A stretch of DNA of 64,000 nucleotides from Bryobacterales bacterium F-183 (lineage in GTDB: Bacteria > Acidobacteriota > Terriglobia > Bryobacterales > Bryobacteraceae): NCBI GenBank assembly GCA_016865505.2, contig AP025252.1, forward strand, positions 2,170,001-2,234,000, given 5' to 3'. The position numbers and the translations under genes were made by a program. The notes under the pieces are model-generated. The model was not told the origin of the DNA. It searched no databases and worked only from the letters and a program-made list of their open reading frames with translations. Below are positions 51,416 to 60,888 of this stretch, piece by piece (positions within the stretch are counted from its first letter, which is position 1; every line of letters starts with the position of its first letter).

Positions 51416-52746
51416 CCTTCGAACTCGCTGCCGTCGCCGCCGCACTCGGCCTTTCGGTCCCCGCCATCGGCGGTCGCATCACAGGTTGGTCCATCGACTC
51501 GCGCACTGTTGCGCCGGGGGACCTATTCTTTGCGTTGAAGGGCCCGAATCACGACGCACATCAGTACGTTCCGCAGGTGCTCGCCGCGGGCGCGACAGCC
51601 GTCGTTGTCGATCGCGACGTGCAGGATTCGCGCGCTCTCGTCGTGCCGGACACGCTCGGCGCACTGCAGCGCATCGCCAGTTGGGCGCGCGCGCAGTTTA
51701 CAGGCAAGGTCATCGGCGTTACGGGTAGCGCCGGCAAGACCACCACCAAGGACATCATCGCGGCGCTGCTATCCACCAAGCTCACCACCGGCAAGACGGT
51801 CGGCAACTTCAACAACCACGTCGGCCTGCCGCTGTCGATCCTGCGTTTGCCTCAAGATTCCCAAGCTGCGGTGCTGGAACTGGGCATGAATCACGGCGGC
51901 GAAATCCGCGATTTATCGGCCATTTCAAAGCATTCCATCGCGGTGGTGACCAATGTCGGTCCAGCGCACATTGAGAACTTCGAGTCCATCGAAGGTATCG
52001 CCGCCGCCAAGCGCGAACTCGTCGAGGCGCTGCCTGCGGACGGTCTTGCGGTGCTCAATGCGGATGATCCTCGCGTCGCCAAGTTTGCCACTGCACACGC
52101 AGGCCGCACCGTGACCTACGGCATCGATCAGCCGGCGGACATCCGCGCCACTGATGTCCATGGTTCGCGCTTCCGTGTCGACGGCGTAGGGTTTGACCTG
52201 CCGCTCACGGGCCGCCACAACATTCTGAACGTCCTGGCTGGAATCGCAGTAGCGCGCGAGTTCGGCATCGCCACCGGCGATCTTGTGGACGCTGTCAGCA
52301 AACTTTCGCCCGGCCATATGCGCGGCGAACGTATCGTTCACAACGGCATGGTGCTGTGGAACGACTGTTATAACGCCAACCCCAGCGCGATGAAAGCCAT
52401 GCTGGACGTCCTGCGCGACACCGCGGACGCCCCGGGACGCAGGATCGCCGTGCTGGGTGAGATGTTGGAACTCGGCCATGAGGCCGAAGCAATGCATCGC
52501 GAGGTTGGTTCCTATGCCGCGATGCAAGGGGTTTCTGTTCTTTTAGGGGTACGCGGCGCTGCCCGACATTTCGTTGACGCAGCGAAGGACGCGGGAGTGC
52601 TAAACGGTGCCGCGTACCTATTTTTTGAGACGCCGGAAGAAGCAGGGGAATTCTTGCGGACCATCGCCCGCCAAGGCGACGCCATTCTGTTCAAAGGCTC
52701 GCGTGGCACACAGGTGGAACGCGCCTTGCAGAGGTTTATGGCATAG
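51412..52746 (+). CDS. murF: UDP-MurNAc-tripeptide:D-Ala-D-Ala ligase MurF
   Basis: 444 residues. ATP loop 'KVIGVTGSAGKTTTKDIIA', 'VLELGMNHGGEIRDLSAI', 'VGPAHIENFESIEGIAAAK' and 'LWNDCYNANPSAMKAMLDVL' are the MurF marks; 'KGSRGTQVERALQRFM' ends the protein. It adds D-Ala-D-Ala to the tripeptide. Starts inside the murE stop (ATGA) and mraY begins directly after its stop codon. The D-Ala-D-Ala ligase gene itself is not in this window. Confidence 0.95.
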   Translation: MTFELAAVAAALGLSVPAIGGRITGWSIDSRTVAPGDLFFALKGPNHDAHQYVPQVLAAGATAVVVDRDVQDSRALVVPDTLGALQRIASWARAQFTGKVIGVTGSAGKTTTKDIIAALLSTKLTTGKTVGNFNNHVGLPLSILRLPQDSQAAVLELGMNHGGEIRDLSAISKHSIAVVTNVGPAHIENFESIEGIAAAKRELVEALPADGLAVLNADDPRVAKFATAHAGRTVTYGIDQPADIRATDVHGSRFRVDGVGFDLPLTGRHNILNVLAGIAVAREFGIATGDLVDAVSKLSPGHMRGERIVHNGMVLWNDCYNANPSAMKAMLDVLRDTADAPGRRIAVLGEMLELGHEAEAMHREVGSYAAMQGVSVLLGVRGAARHFVDAAKDAGVLNGAAYLFFETPEEAGEFLRTIARQGDAILFKGSRGTQVERALQRFMA

Positions 52747-53880
52747 ATGCTGTACTGGCTTCTCTACGAAACTCTTTTCCCGATCTTCTCTCCGTTCCGA
52801 GTGGTCCAATACGTAACCTTCCGAACGGCATTTGCGAGCCTCACCGCTCTGTTCATCTCTATCCTGTTAGGACCATGGCTGATCCGCAAACTGCGCGATT
52901 TCCAAATCGGCCAGTACATTCGCGAAGAGGGTCCAAAGTCGCACCAGAAGAAGGCCGGCACGCCCACCATGGGCGGTCTGCTCATCGTCGTGTCGATTGT
53001 TGTGCCGACACTGTTGTGGGCAAATTTACGCAACGCGTATATCTGGATCGCCTTATTCGGTTTGTGCAGTTTCGGCGCGATTGGCTTCTGGGATGACTAC
53101 ACCAAAGTCGCGAAGAAGCGGAACCTCGGCCTCACTGCGCGCGGCAAGTTGATGGCGCAGATCCTGTCCTCTGTGTGCATCGGCATCTTCCTGCTCATCA
53201 TGCAAGCGCGCGGGTCGTATTCCACCGTGATGAATGTACCGTTCTTCAAAAATTGGAAGCCGGATCTACTCATCGCTGGCTTGCTCGACAACCCGTGGAC
53301 CTACCCGTTCGCGTTCCTGCTCTTCTTCCTGTTCCTGTTCTTCGTACTGGCTGGATCATCGAACGCGGTGAACCTTACTGACGGTCTGGACGGCCTCGCT
53401 GCAGGACTCATGGTGGTGGCCTCAGGCGCCATGACAGCGCTCGCCTATGTGTCCGGCCACGCGCAGTTCGCCGCGTACCTCGATCTTTCGCGCGTCTCCG
53501 GCGCCTCGGAACTTACGATCTTCTGCGCCACCATGACCGGTGCGTCGCTCGGTTTCCTCTGGTACAACGCGCACCCTGCGGAAGTCTTTATGGGGGACGT
53601 CGGCGCGCTTGGCCTGGGCGGTGCGATGGGCACCGTTGCCGTGCTGCTTAAGCAAGAGATCCTGCTGCTGCTCATCGGCGGCGTTTACGTCATCGAACTG
53701 CTCAGCGTGATGATTCAGGTTGGCAGCTTCAAGCTTCGCGGCAAGCGCGTCTTCAAGATGGCGCCATTGCATCACCACTTTGAAGCCTTAGGCTGGCAGG
53801 AATCGAAGGTCATCACACGATTCTGGATTGCGGGGCTCGTCATGGCGCTGTTCGCGCTCATGACGTTGAAGCTGCGATGA
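52747..53880 (+). CDS. mraY: phospho-MurNAc-pentapeptide transferase MraY
   Basis: 377 residues with about ten membrane helices. Marks: 'KLRDFQIGQYIREEGPKSHQKKAGTPTMGG', 'FWDDYTKVAKKRNLGLTARGK' (catalytic DDxxK area), 'NLTDGLDGLAAG', 'GASLGFLWYNAHPAEVFMGDVGAL' and the 'MAPLHHHFEALGW' histidine motif. It makes lipid I on undecaprenyl phosphate. Start ATG immediately follows the murF stop; its own stop overlaps murD (ATGA). Confidence 0.96.
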   Translation: MLYWLLYETLFPIFSPFRVVQYVTFRTAFASLTALFISILLGPWLIRKLRDFQIGQYIREEGPKSHQKKAGTPTMGGLLIVVSIVVPTLLWANLRNAYIWIALFGLCSFGAIGFWDDYTKVAKKRNLGLTARGKLMAQILSSVCIGIFLLIMQARGSYSTVMNVPFFKNWKPDLLIAGLLDNPWTYPFAFLLFFLFLFFVLAGSSNAVNLTDGLDGLAAGLMVVASGAMTALAYVSGHAQFAAYLDLSRVSGASELTIFCATMTGASLGFLWYNAHPAEVFMGDVGALGLGGAMGTVAVLLKQEILLLLIGGVYVIELLSVMIQVGSFKLRGKRVFKMAPLHHHFEALGWQESKVITRFWIAGLVMALFALMTLKLR

Positions 53881-55199
53881 CCCCTATTCTGCAGGGCAAG
53901 ACCGTACTCGTCGCGGGCATGGCTAAGTCCGGTCTGGCGGCCATTGACCTTCTGCGTCAAAAGGGCGCCACCGTCATCGCTTGCGACAGCAAAGAACTGG
54001 CGACCCTACCCCATACGACGCGCCAGCGCCTCGCCGATCTGGAGTTTCGTATCCAGTCGCCGGAGGCATTTACCGGCATTGATTTCGCCGTGCTTTCGCC
54101 CGGTGTCCCGCTCGATGCGGTGCCAGCGGGCGTTGCGGTGATGGGCGAACTGGAACTCGCCAGCCACTTCCTGCAAGGTCCGCATCTTGGCATCACAGGC
54201 TCCAACGGCAAGACCACCACCACGTCGATGATCGGGCACATCCTGCGTCACGCCGGTGTCGCCTGTCAGGTCGGCGGCAACATCGGTACGCCGCCAGCCG
54301 CGATGATCGACAGCTCTCGTGACGGCCAGTGGAATGTCCTTGAACTGTCCAGCTATCAGCTCGAAACAGTGGAAGAGTTCTCCGCGCAGATCGGCGTTTG
54401 CCTCAACGTCACGCCCGATCATCTGGATCGCCACAAGACGATGGAGAACTACGCGGCGGCCAAAGGTCGCTTGTTTGAAACGTTGTCTGCATCGGGGTTC
54501 GCCGTGCTGAATGCTGACAACGACTACTGTCGCGGTTACGCGGAACAGACCAAAGCGCAAACCCACTGGTTCAGCCTGCACCGCAAAGTCGACCCCGGCA
54601 TGTGGCTCGAAGACGGCGCAGTTCGCTATCAGGATGGCGTGTTCGTTCACACTTCGGAACTGCCCCTGCGCGGCCTCCACAATGTTGAGAACGTAATGGC
54701 CGCCTCGCTCTCCGCGATCCTCGCAGGCGCATCGGTAGACAAGGTTCGCGAAGGCGTGCTCAGCTTTCACGGTGTCGAGCACCGCCTGGAATTTGTCCGC
54801 AAAGTACGCGGTGTCGACTACTTCAATGACTCAAAAGCCACCAACGTCGACGCGACTATCAAGGCTCTCGAGGCATTCTCCGGTGGACTCTGGGTGATCC
54901 TCGGAGGCAAGGACAAAGATAGCGACTACACCCTGCTACGCGACCTTTTGCAGTCCAAAGCCCGCCGCGCTGTGCTGATCGGCGCTGCTGCCTCGAAGAT
55001 CGCAGACCAGATCCAAGGTGCCTGCCCCATTGAGCAGGCCGGGACGATTCAGAACGCAGTGCAAATTGCATCCACGGGCGCCGCCCCGGGCGACACCGTG
55101 CTGCTTGCCCCTGCCTGTGCAAGCTTCGATCAGTTCGAAAGCTACGAACATCGCGGCCGTGTATTCAAATCCCTGATCCACGAGTTAAGAGAGACATAG
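53877..55199 (+). CDS. murD: UDP-MurNAc-L-Ala:D-Glu ligase MurD
   Basis: 440 residues. N-terminal dinucleotide-like fold ('TVLVAGMAKSGLAAIDLL'), ATP loop 'ITGSNGKTTTTSMIGHIL', 'NVTPDHLDRHKTMENYAAAKGRL', 'RLEFVRKVRGVDYFNDSKATNVDATIKAL' and the ending 'LAPACASFDQFESYEHRGRVFKSLIHEL'. It adds D-Glu as the second stem residue. ATGA overlap with mraY; ftsW starts one base after its stop codon. Confidence 0.95.
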   Translation: MTPILQGKTVLVAGMAKSGLAAIDLLRQKGATVIACDSKELATLPHTTRQRLADLEFRIQSPEAFTGIDFAVLSPGVPLDAVPAGVAVMGELELASHFLQGPHLGITGSNGKTTTTSMIGHILRHAGVACQVGGNIGTPPAAMIDSSRDGQWNVLELSSYQLETVEEFSAQIGVCLNVTPDHLDRHKTMENYAAAKGRLFETLSASGFAVLNADNDYCRGYAEQTKAQTHWFSLHRKVDPGMWLEDGAVRYQDGVFVHTSELPLRGLHNVENVMAASLSAILAGASVDKVREGVLSFHGVEHRLEFVRKVRGVDYFNDSKATNVDATIKALEAFSGGLWVILGGKDKDSDYTLLRDLLQSKARRAVLIGAAASKIADQIQGACPIEQAGTIQNAVQIASTGAAPGDTVLLAPACASFDQFESYEHRGRVFKSLIHELRET

Positions 55200-55200
55200 C

Positions 55201-56352
55201 ATGCGCACCAAAACCGACTGGACATTGTTCTTTACCACTGTCGCCATGGTCTGCTTCGGCCTTGTGATGGTCTACAGCGCGTCTGCTGTGGTGGTCAGCG
55301 TCAATCGCAACACGCTCGAACTCGAACCGCATTTGAGCTACTCCGGCATCGTACGCCAGGGTCTCTTCGCTATCGTCAGCTTCATCCTGATGATGCTCAT
55401 CAAGAGATACGACTATCAGAAGATGGACAAGCCGGTTTGGGCCTTCGGCATCACTGGTGTCGTGATCTTGGCGCTTCTGGCCGTCGTATTCGTGGATAGC
55501 GAACACCATCGCTGGTTCCGCCTCTTCATGGGCGCCAAGCTGCAACCGTCGGAGTTTGCCAAACCTGCGTTGGTGTTGTTTCTCGCGTTCTTTTTGACCC
55601 ACCGCCGGCAGGACGTCAATAGCTGGTACACGCTGGCTCCGGCATGCCTTGTGGTGGGCCTGGTGGCCTTTATGGTTGTCGTTGGCGATTACGGCACCGC
55701 TCTTGTGCTTGTTGCGCCTGCGGTCGTGATGTTCGTTGTTGCTGGACTCAACATGCGCTACCTGGCGGTTACGATCATGGCCGTGTTCTTATGCTCGCTG
55801 CTGGCCGTGCTTGCGATTCCGTACCGTCGTGCTCGTGTCGTTGCCTTCGTTGATCCAAAGCACGAAACTGTCCGCAAGTTGCCTGAGCCCATCAAGAGCT
55901 TCCTGGACGTACAAGTGGCGTCGAGCAAGACGAATTATCAAGCCAACCAGGCAAAGCTCGCCCTCGGCTCTGGCGGGCTCTTCGGTGCTGGCCTCATGCA
56001 GTCCCGTCAAAAGCATCGTTACCTTCCCGAGTCCGAATCCGACTACATCTTTGCGCTGGTCGGTGAAGAACTCGGATTTTGGGGCTGTTTTGCTGTACTT
56101 CTGGGCTTCGGCATCATTTTGTGGCGAGGCCTCCGCCTCTTCTTCATCGCTCCCGACGACTTCGGAAAATACCTCGCGCTCGGCATCACGGCGTCCATCG
56201 TCGTGCAGGCGCTTTTCAATATGACGGTTGCTCTGGACCTCGTCCCCTCCAAAGGCATTCCGCTTCCTATGATCAGCGCTGGTGGCAGTTCTATGATGGC
56301 GACCCTCATCTCGCTGGGCCTCGTTCTCAGCGTGTCAGAAAGAGCCGGTTAA
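55201..56352 (+). CDS. ftsW: SEDS glycosyltransferase FtsW
   Basis: 383 residues, about ten membrane helices. SEDS marks are 'WFRLFMGAKLQPSEFAKPALVLFLAFFL', 'VVGDYGTALVLVAPAVVMF', 'LGSGGLFGAGLMQSRQKHRYLPESESDYIFALVGEELGFWG' and 'GIPLPMISAGGSSMMATLISLGLVLSVS'. The catalytic Asp lies in the GDYGTAL block. It polymerises septal glycan from lipid II as partner of FtsI. Position between murD and murG is standard for dcw clusters. Confidence 0.95.
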   Translation: MRTKTDWTLFFTTVAMVCFGLVMVYSASAVVVSVNRNTLELEPHLSYSGIVRQGLFAIVSFILMMLIKRYDYQKMDKPVWAFGITGVVILALLAVVFVDSEHHRWFRLFMGAKLQPSEFAKPALVLFLAFFLTHRRQDVNSWYTLAPACLVVGLVAFMVVVGDYGTALVLVAPAVVMFVVAGLNMRYLAVTIMAVFLCSLLAVLAIPYRRARVVAFVDPKHETVRKLPEPIKSFLDVQVASSKTNYQANQAKLALGSGGLFGAGLMQSRQKHRYLPESESDYIFALVGEELGFWGCFAVLLGFGIILWRGLRLFFIAPDDFGKYLALGITASIVVQALFNMTVALDLVPSKGIPLPMISAGGSSMMATLISLGLVLSVSERAG

Positions 56353-56358
56353 GAATCA

Positions 56359-57399
56359 ATGCGGTTCGTAATGGCGGGCGGAGGGACTGGTGGACACGTA
56401 ATTCCCTCCATCGCTGTGGCTCGCCAGTTAAAACAAAAAGGTCACGATGTGTTTTTCATCGGGACTCGCGAAGGCTACGAAGGCAAGCTCGTACCCAAGT
56501 CCGGCTTCCCCATTGAGTGGATTGAAATCGGGGGTCTGATGCGCGTGGGCTTCCGCCAGATGCGGCAAACTCTTTTCCAGTTGCCCACCAGCGTGCTGCG
56601 TTCGTACAAATTGCTGCGTGGTGTATCCGCCGTTTTCAGCATGGGCGGTTACGTCGCAGCTCCGGTGATGCTCGCCGCCTGGATTCGCCGCATCCCCATC
56701 GTGATCATGGAGCCCAATGCGATGCCCGGTGTCACCAATCGCCGTCTGGGCAAGATCGCCAAGCGTATCCTGGTCAGCTTTGAAGAAGCCGCCAAGTACT
56801 TTCCGTCCGATCGGGTCGAGGTCACGGGCCTTCCCGTACGTCAGGAGTTCTTCGACGTCCCGGATCGCGAACCTGGGCAGGAACTGCACCTTTTGGTCAC
56901 CGGTGGCAGCCAGGGCGCCAAGCGCCTGAACGACGCGTTACCCGAAGCCTATCCGTCGCTCGAAAACATCCGTGTCGTCCACCAGACCGGCACGCGAGAC
57001 AATGGCGCTGTCGCATCGCGATTTGCTTCCTCACGCTTAAACGGTGAGGTCGTCACGTTTATCGATGACATGCCCAAGGCGTTCGCCGACGCGGACCTTG
57101 TGGTGTGCCGATCTGGTGCAGGTACAGTGGCGGAACTCGCCGCTGCTGGTAAACCCGCAATTCTGGTGCCTTTCCCCTTTGCCGCTGACGACCATCAGTT
57201 TCACAACGCCAAAGCCCTACGCGACGCTGGCGCCGCGATTCTAGTGCGGGACTCCGAGATGAACGGTGCACGCTTATTGAAAGAACTCGAACGCTTGGAT
57301 GCAACGGAATTGAAACGGATGTCGCTCGCGGCAAGACGCTTCGCCAAGCGCGGCGCGGCAGAAAGAGCAGCAGAACTCTTGATTGCGCTCGGACGTTAG
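56359..57399 (+). CDS. murG: UDP-GlcNAc transferase MurG (lipid II synthase)
   Basis: 346 residues. 'MAGGGTGGHVIPSIAVARQL' at the N terminus, 'FSMGGYVAAPVMLAAWIRRIPIVIMEPNAMPGVTNR', 'LLVTGGSQGAKRLNDALPEA' and 'VVCRSGAGTVAELAAAGKPAILVPFPFAADDHQ' identify MurG. It transfers GlcNAc to lipid I at the inner face of the membrane. It begins 6 bases after ftsW; 46 bases separate it from murC. Confidence 0.95.
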   Translation: MRFVMAGGGTGGHVIPSIAVARQLKQKGHDVFFIGTREGYEGKLVPKSGFPIEWIEIGGLMRVGFRQMRQTLFQLPTSVLRSYKLLRGVSAVFSMGGYVAAPVMLAAWIRRIPIVIMEPNAMPGVTNRRLGKIAKRILVSFEEAAKYFPSDRVEVTGLPVRQEFFDVPDREPGQELHLLVTGGSQGAKRLNDALPEAYPSLENIRVVHQTGTRDNGAVASRFASSRLNGEVVTFIDDMPKAFADADLVVCRSGAGTVAELAAAGKPAILVPFPFAADDHQFHNAKALRDAGAAILVRDSEMNGARLLKELERLDATELKRMSLAARRFAKRGAAERAAELLIALGR

Positions 57400-57445
57400 C
57401 GGGCGTGTTTTAATGATCTAAGGCGTAGAACAAATAGCATAAGAA

Positions 57446-58822
57446 ATGTTCTTTAAACCACAGCACGTGCACTTCACCGGAATCGGAGGCATCGGCATGA
57501 GCGGACTCGCAGAAGTCCTGCTCACGATGGGCTATTCTGTCACCGGTTCCGACTCCAAATTGAGCCCGATTACGGACCGTTTGGAGAAACTCGGCGCGCG
57601 TGTCATGGAAGGTCACAAAGCCGAAAACCTGGGCGATGCTAAGGCTTTGGTCGTCACCTCCGCCGTAAAGGAAGATAACCCGGAACTCGTCGAGGCCCGG
57701 CGCCTGGGCATTCCCGTCATCCCGCGCGGTGAACTGCTGGCGGAACTGATGCGGCTCAAGTACGGCATTGCCATCGCGGGGAGCCACGGCAAAACCAGCA
57801 CCACGTCGATGACCGCCGCCGTACTCACCGAAGCCCATCTCGATCCCACGGTCGTAGTAGGCGGCCGCGTCGGCATCATGGGCGGATCCAACGCGCGCGT
57901 CGGCCAGAGCGATTATCTTGTTGTGGAGTCCGATGAGAGCGACGGCTCGTTCCTGAAACTCGCGCCAATTATCGCCGCCGTTACCAACATTGATCGGGAA
58001 CATCTCGATCACTACAAAGACCTGGACGTCATCCGCAACGCCTTTCTGGACTTCATCAATAAGGTCCCGTTCTACGGCGTCGCCATCCTCTGCCTGGATG
58101 ACGAGAATGTCCAGCAGTTACTGCCGCACATCAAGCGGCGCACCATCACGTACGGCACCAGCGCGCAGGTCGACCTGATGATTCATGACAGCGCCTGCGG
58201 TCACCTTGCCAGCGATTTTTCGCTCCGTTACAAGGGGCAGGACCTCGGCCGCTTCCACGTCAACGTTCCCGGCTTCCACAACGTCCTGAACGCCACGGCT
58301 GCCGTTGCCATTGGCCTCGAACTGGATGTTCCGGTGGACGTCATCCGCCAGGGCTTGGCCCGACATGCTGGCGTCGATCGCCGATTTCAGATCAAGGGTC
58401 AGACCGGTGGAGTCACTGTTGTCGACGACTACGGCCACCATCCCACGGAAGTCCGCGCGACCCTTGCCGCAGCCCGATTGTGCAATTTCCCGCGCGTTTT
58501 GGCGATTTTTCAGCCGCATCGCTACACCCGTACCTTCCACCTGATGGACGACTTTGCACGTTCGTTCAATCAGGCCGATGTCGTGTATCTGCTCGACATC
58601 TACGCCGCATCTGAAAAACCGATCGAAGGCGTCTCCGCGCAAACTCTGGCCGATCGTATTCAAGCCTTTGGTCACAGGAACGTCCATTACGTGGGCTCCA
58701 TCGAGCAAGCTGTAGAAGCTGTCGCGGCAGAAGCCAAAGAAGGCGATTGCGTACTGACGCTTGGCGCCGGCACTGTCTGGCAGGCTGGCGAAAAACTGCT
58801 GCAAAGGGGGCTTGCGCGCTAG
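57446..58822 (+). CDS. murC: UDP-MurNAc:L-alanine ligase MurC
   Basis: 458 residues. '[30 protein letters not shown]', ATP loop '[19 protein letters not shown]', '[33 protein letters not shown]' and '[22 protein letters not shown]' are diagnostic. It adds the first stem residue. murB, which often follows murC and makes its substrate, is absent here. The stop is 2 bases before the ftsQ start. Confidence 0.95.
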   Translation: MFFKPQHVHFTGIGGIGMSGLAEVLLTMGYSVTGSDSKLSPITDRLEKLGARVMEGHKAENLGDAKALVVTSAVKEDNPELVEARRLGIPVIPRGELLAELMRLKYGIAIAGSHGKTSTTSMTAAVLTEAHLDPTVVVGGRVGIMGGSNARVGQSDYLVVESDESDGSFLKLAPIIAAVTNIDREHLDHYKDLDVIRNAFLDFINKVPFYGVAILCLDDENVQQLLPHIKRRTITYGTSAQVDLMIHDSACGHLASDFSLRYKGQDLGRFHVNVPGFHNVLNATAAVAIGLELDVPVDVIRQGLARHAGVDRRFQIKGQTGGVTVVDDYGHHPTEVRATLAAARLCNFPRVLAIFQPHRYTRTFHLMDDFARSFNQADVVYLLDIYAASEKPIEGVSAQTLADRIQAFGHRNVHYVGSIEQAVEAVAAEAKEGDCVLTLGAGTVWQAGEKLLQRGLAR

Positions 58823-58824
58823 CT

Positions 58825-59658
58825 ATGGCCGCCGCATCGTCAACCGCTGCAGCCACCAATCGCAAAGGCGAATGGATGGAAACGCTCCGCTGGGGCTATC
58901 GCGCGATCCTCGGCCTTGCCCTGCTTGCCGGTGGACTCTACGCTTTCCACGAGACAGAACAGCATCTCATTTCCGATGCCCGCTTCCGCTTCCTGGGCCC
59001 GCCAGAGTACGGCATGGATCCGCCCGGACTCAAGATCGAAGGCGTCAGCTTCGCGTCCCGCAAGCAGATTTTGGATGTCTTCGCGGACGACTTTGGCAAA
59101 AGCGTCTACATGCTGCCCATCGAAAAGCGCCGCGCCAGTTTGCGACGTCTGGAATGGGTGCGCGACGTGACGGTCGCTCGCTTCTGGCCCAATCAGGTAT
59201 TGGTCAAGATTGATGAGCGTATTCCCGTCGCGTTGCTGCAAGCCGATGCTAAGCGCGGTTGGCTCGTTGATGCGGACGGCATCTTGCTCAGTATTCCGTC
59301 GCAGTCCACGTTCCGTGTTCCAGTGGTCAAAGGCGTGAGCGGCAAAGACTCCGCCGCACAGCGGTCCGAACGTATCAAGCGGATGCTACGCGTGATGGCC
59401 GAATCTGGCCGTCATGCCGAACGGTTTACGATGGTGGACGTTTCCGACATGGACAACGTCAAGGTTTCTCTGATGGTGGGCGACCGCCGTCTGCTGCTGT
59501 GGCTCGGTGGAAGAAACTTCCAATCCCGGCTCGACGGGTTCGAAGCTTCGTATCCGCGCGTGATGCGCGAGATGCCCAATGACACGGCGTTCGACCTCCG
59601 GCTCGACAGCCGGATCTCCAATGTCCCCGCAACCGGGGAAGATGTGCGAGGAGAATAG
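58825..59658 (+). CDS. ftsQ: cell division protein FtsQ
   Basis: 277 residues from the ATG at 58825. Short cytoplasmic part, one membrane helix ('AILGLALLAGGLYAF'), then a POTRA domain ('LKIEGVSFASRKQILDVFADDFGKSVYMLPIEKRRASLRRLEWVRDVTVARFWPNQVLVKIDERIPVALL') and the FtsQ beta domain ('WLVDADGILLSIPSQS...'). It links FtsL/B to the rest of the divisome. The order murC-ftsQ-ftsA-ftsZ is kept, without ddl before it. The longer frame to 58747 lies in murC and has no support. Confidence 0.92.
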   Translation: MAAASSTAAATNRKGEWMETLRWGYRAILGLALLAGGLYAFHETEQHLISDARFRFLGPPEYGMDPPGLKIEGVSFASRKQILDVFADDFGKSVYMLPIEKRRASLRRLEWVRDVTVARFWPNQVLVKIDERIPVALLQADAKRGWLVDADGILLSIPSQSTFRVPVVKGVSGKDSAAQRSERIKRMLRVMAESGRHAERFTMVDVSDMDNVKVSLMVGDRRLLLWLGGRNFQSRLDGFEASYPRVMREMPNDTAFDLRLDSRISNVPATGEDVRGE

Positions 59659-59664
59659 AAGTAC

Positions 59665-60864
59665 GTGGCAAAAGAACCGCAATTCGCCATAGGGATCGAC
59701 GCCGGCAGTTACCGAACACGATGTGTCATCACCGTGCTCGAAGACGATTATGTTCGCTTTGCCGGTGCTGGTGAAGCGGAATCCGCCGGTTGGACGCGTG
59801 GCCGCATTACAGACTCCGCTGCTCTCTCCGCTTCCGTACTTCGCGCTGTAGAAAGCGCGGAACGCAATGCTCGCGTACTCGTCGATGCCGCTGTTATCGG
59901 CCTGGGCGGACCTTCCATCCAAAGCGGTACGCGCCGCCGATTGTACGAACTCGGCCGCCCACGCGCGATCGAGATGGAAGACATGGCGTTTGCCATGCGT
60001 CTGGCTTCAGAAGTAACGCTGGAAAACGACCGTGCCCTGTTGCAGGTGCTACCGCAGGACTTCGCAGTGGATGGCCGCGCAGGGATCCGCAATCCGCTGG
60101 GTCGAGTAGCATCGCGGCTCGAGGCCAACACCCACGTCATCACCGTCTCCGCGCAGGAACACGACACTCTGATGGGTGCCGTCCAGCGCGCGCACATTAA
60201 CGTCGAAGAGACGATGTCCGAATCCGTCGCCGCCGCTTACGCTTCGGTACTCGAACGCGATCGTAGCCGCGGCGTGATGGTGATCGACATCGGCGCGCAA
60301 TCCACGGACGTTGTCGTCTTCGATGGCGAAGCTGCAGTGATGTCCGCCTCGATCCCGATTTCCGGCGAACATTTTACCCGCGACATCGCGACCATCTTCA
60401 AAGTCTCGATGACCGACGCGGAGCTGTTGAAGCGTGAACACGGCTGCGCGCGCCTTGGCTTAACCGCCGACAACACGCTGATCGAGATCCCTTCGAGCGA
60501 AGGGCGTGCCCCGCGCGAGGCTACCCGTCGCGAACTCAACGAAATCCTGGAAGCCCGCGCGGAAGAGCTTTTTCAAAAAGTGCGTGAAAAGCTGGAAGCG
60601 GCGGGTATTGCAAACACCTTGGCGGAAGGCGCTCTCTTGTGCGGTGGCGGATCGCTCCTGAACGGCATGGAAGACATGGCCGAGGTGATCCTGGATTGCC
60701 CGGCACGCAAAGCGATTCCGCTCGGTATTGAACATTGGCCCGATGAGATGAGCCGCGCCGATTGGACCACGGCCGCAGGCTTGGCGCTGTATTCCGCAAA
60801 GCTGAAGACCCGGATGGAGTTTAAGCGCAGAGCGCCGGGGCTCATCGGTATGATTCTGAAGTAG
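59665..60864 (+). CDS. ftsA: cell division protein FtsA
   Basis: 399 residues, GTG start. Actin-fold ATPase: 'AIGIDAGSYRTRCVITVLEDD', the 1C domain in the middle, 'GVMVIDIGAQSTDVVVFDGEAAVMSASIPISGEHFTRDIA', and 'GALLCGGGSLLNGMEDMAEVILDCPARKAIP'. The C-terminal 'KRRAPGLIGMILK' can form the amphipathic membrane-targeting helix. It ties the FtsZ ring to the inner membrane. Lies 6 bases after ftsQ and 24 bases before ftsZ. Confidence 0.94.
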   Translation: MAKEPQFAIGIDAGSYRTRCVITVLEDDYVRFAGAGEAESAGWTRGRITDSAALSASVLRAVESAERNARVLVDAAVIGLGGPSIQSGTRRRLYELGRPRAIEMEDMAFAMRLASEVTLENDRALLQVLPQDFAVDGRAGIRNPLGRVASRLEANTHVITVSAQEHDTLMGAVQRAHINVEETMSESVAAAYASVLERDRSRGVMVIDIGAQSTDVVVFDGEAAVMSASIPISGEHFTRDIATIFKVSMTDAELLKREHGCARLGLTADNTLIEIPSSEGRAPREATRRELNEILEARAEELFQKVREKLEAAGIANTLAEGALLCGGGSLLNGMEDMAEVILDCPARKAIPLGIEHWPDEMSRADWTTAAGLALYSAKLKTRMEFKRRAPGLIGMILK

Positions 60865-60888
60865 AGAGACGGCTGGAGGCGAAACGAA

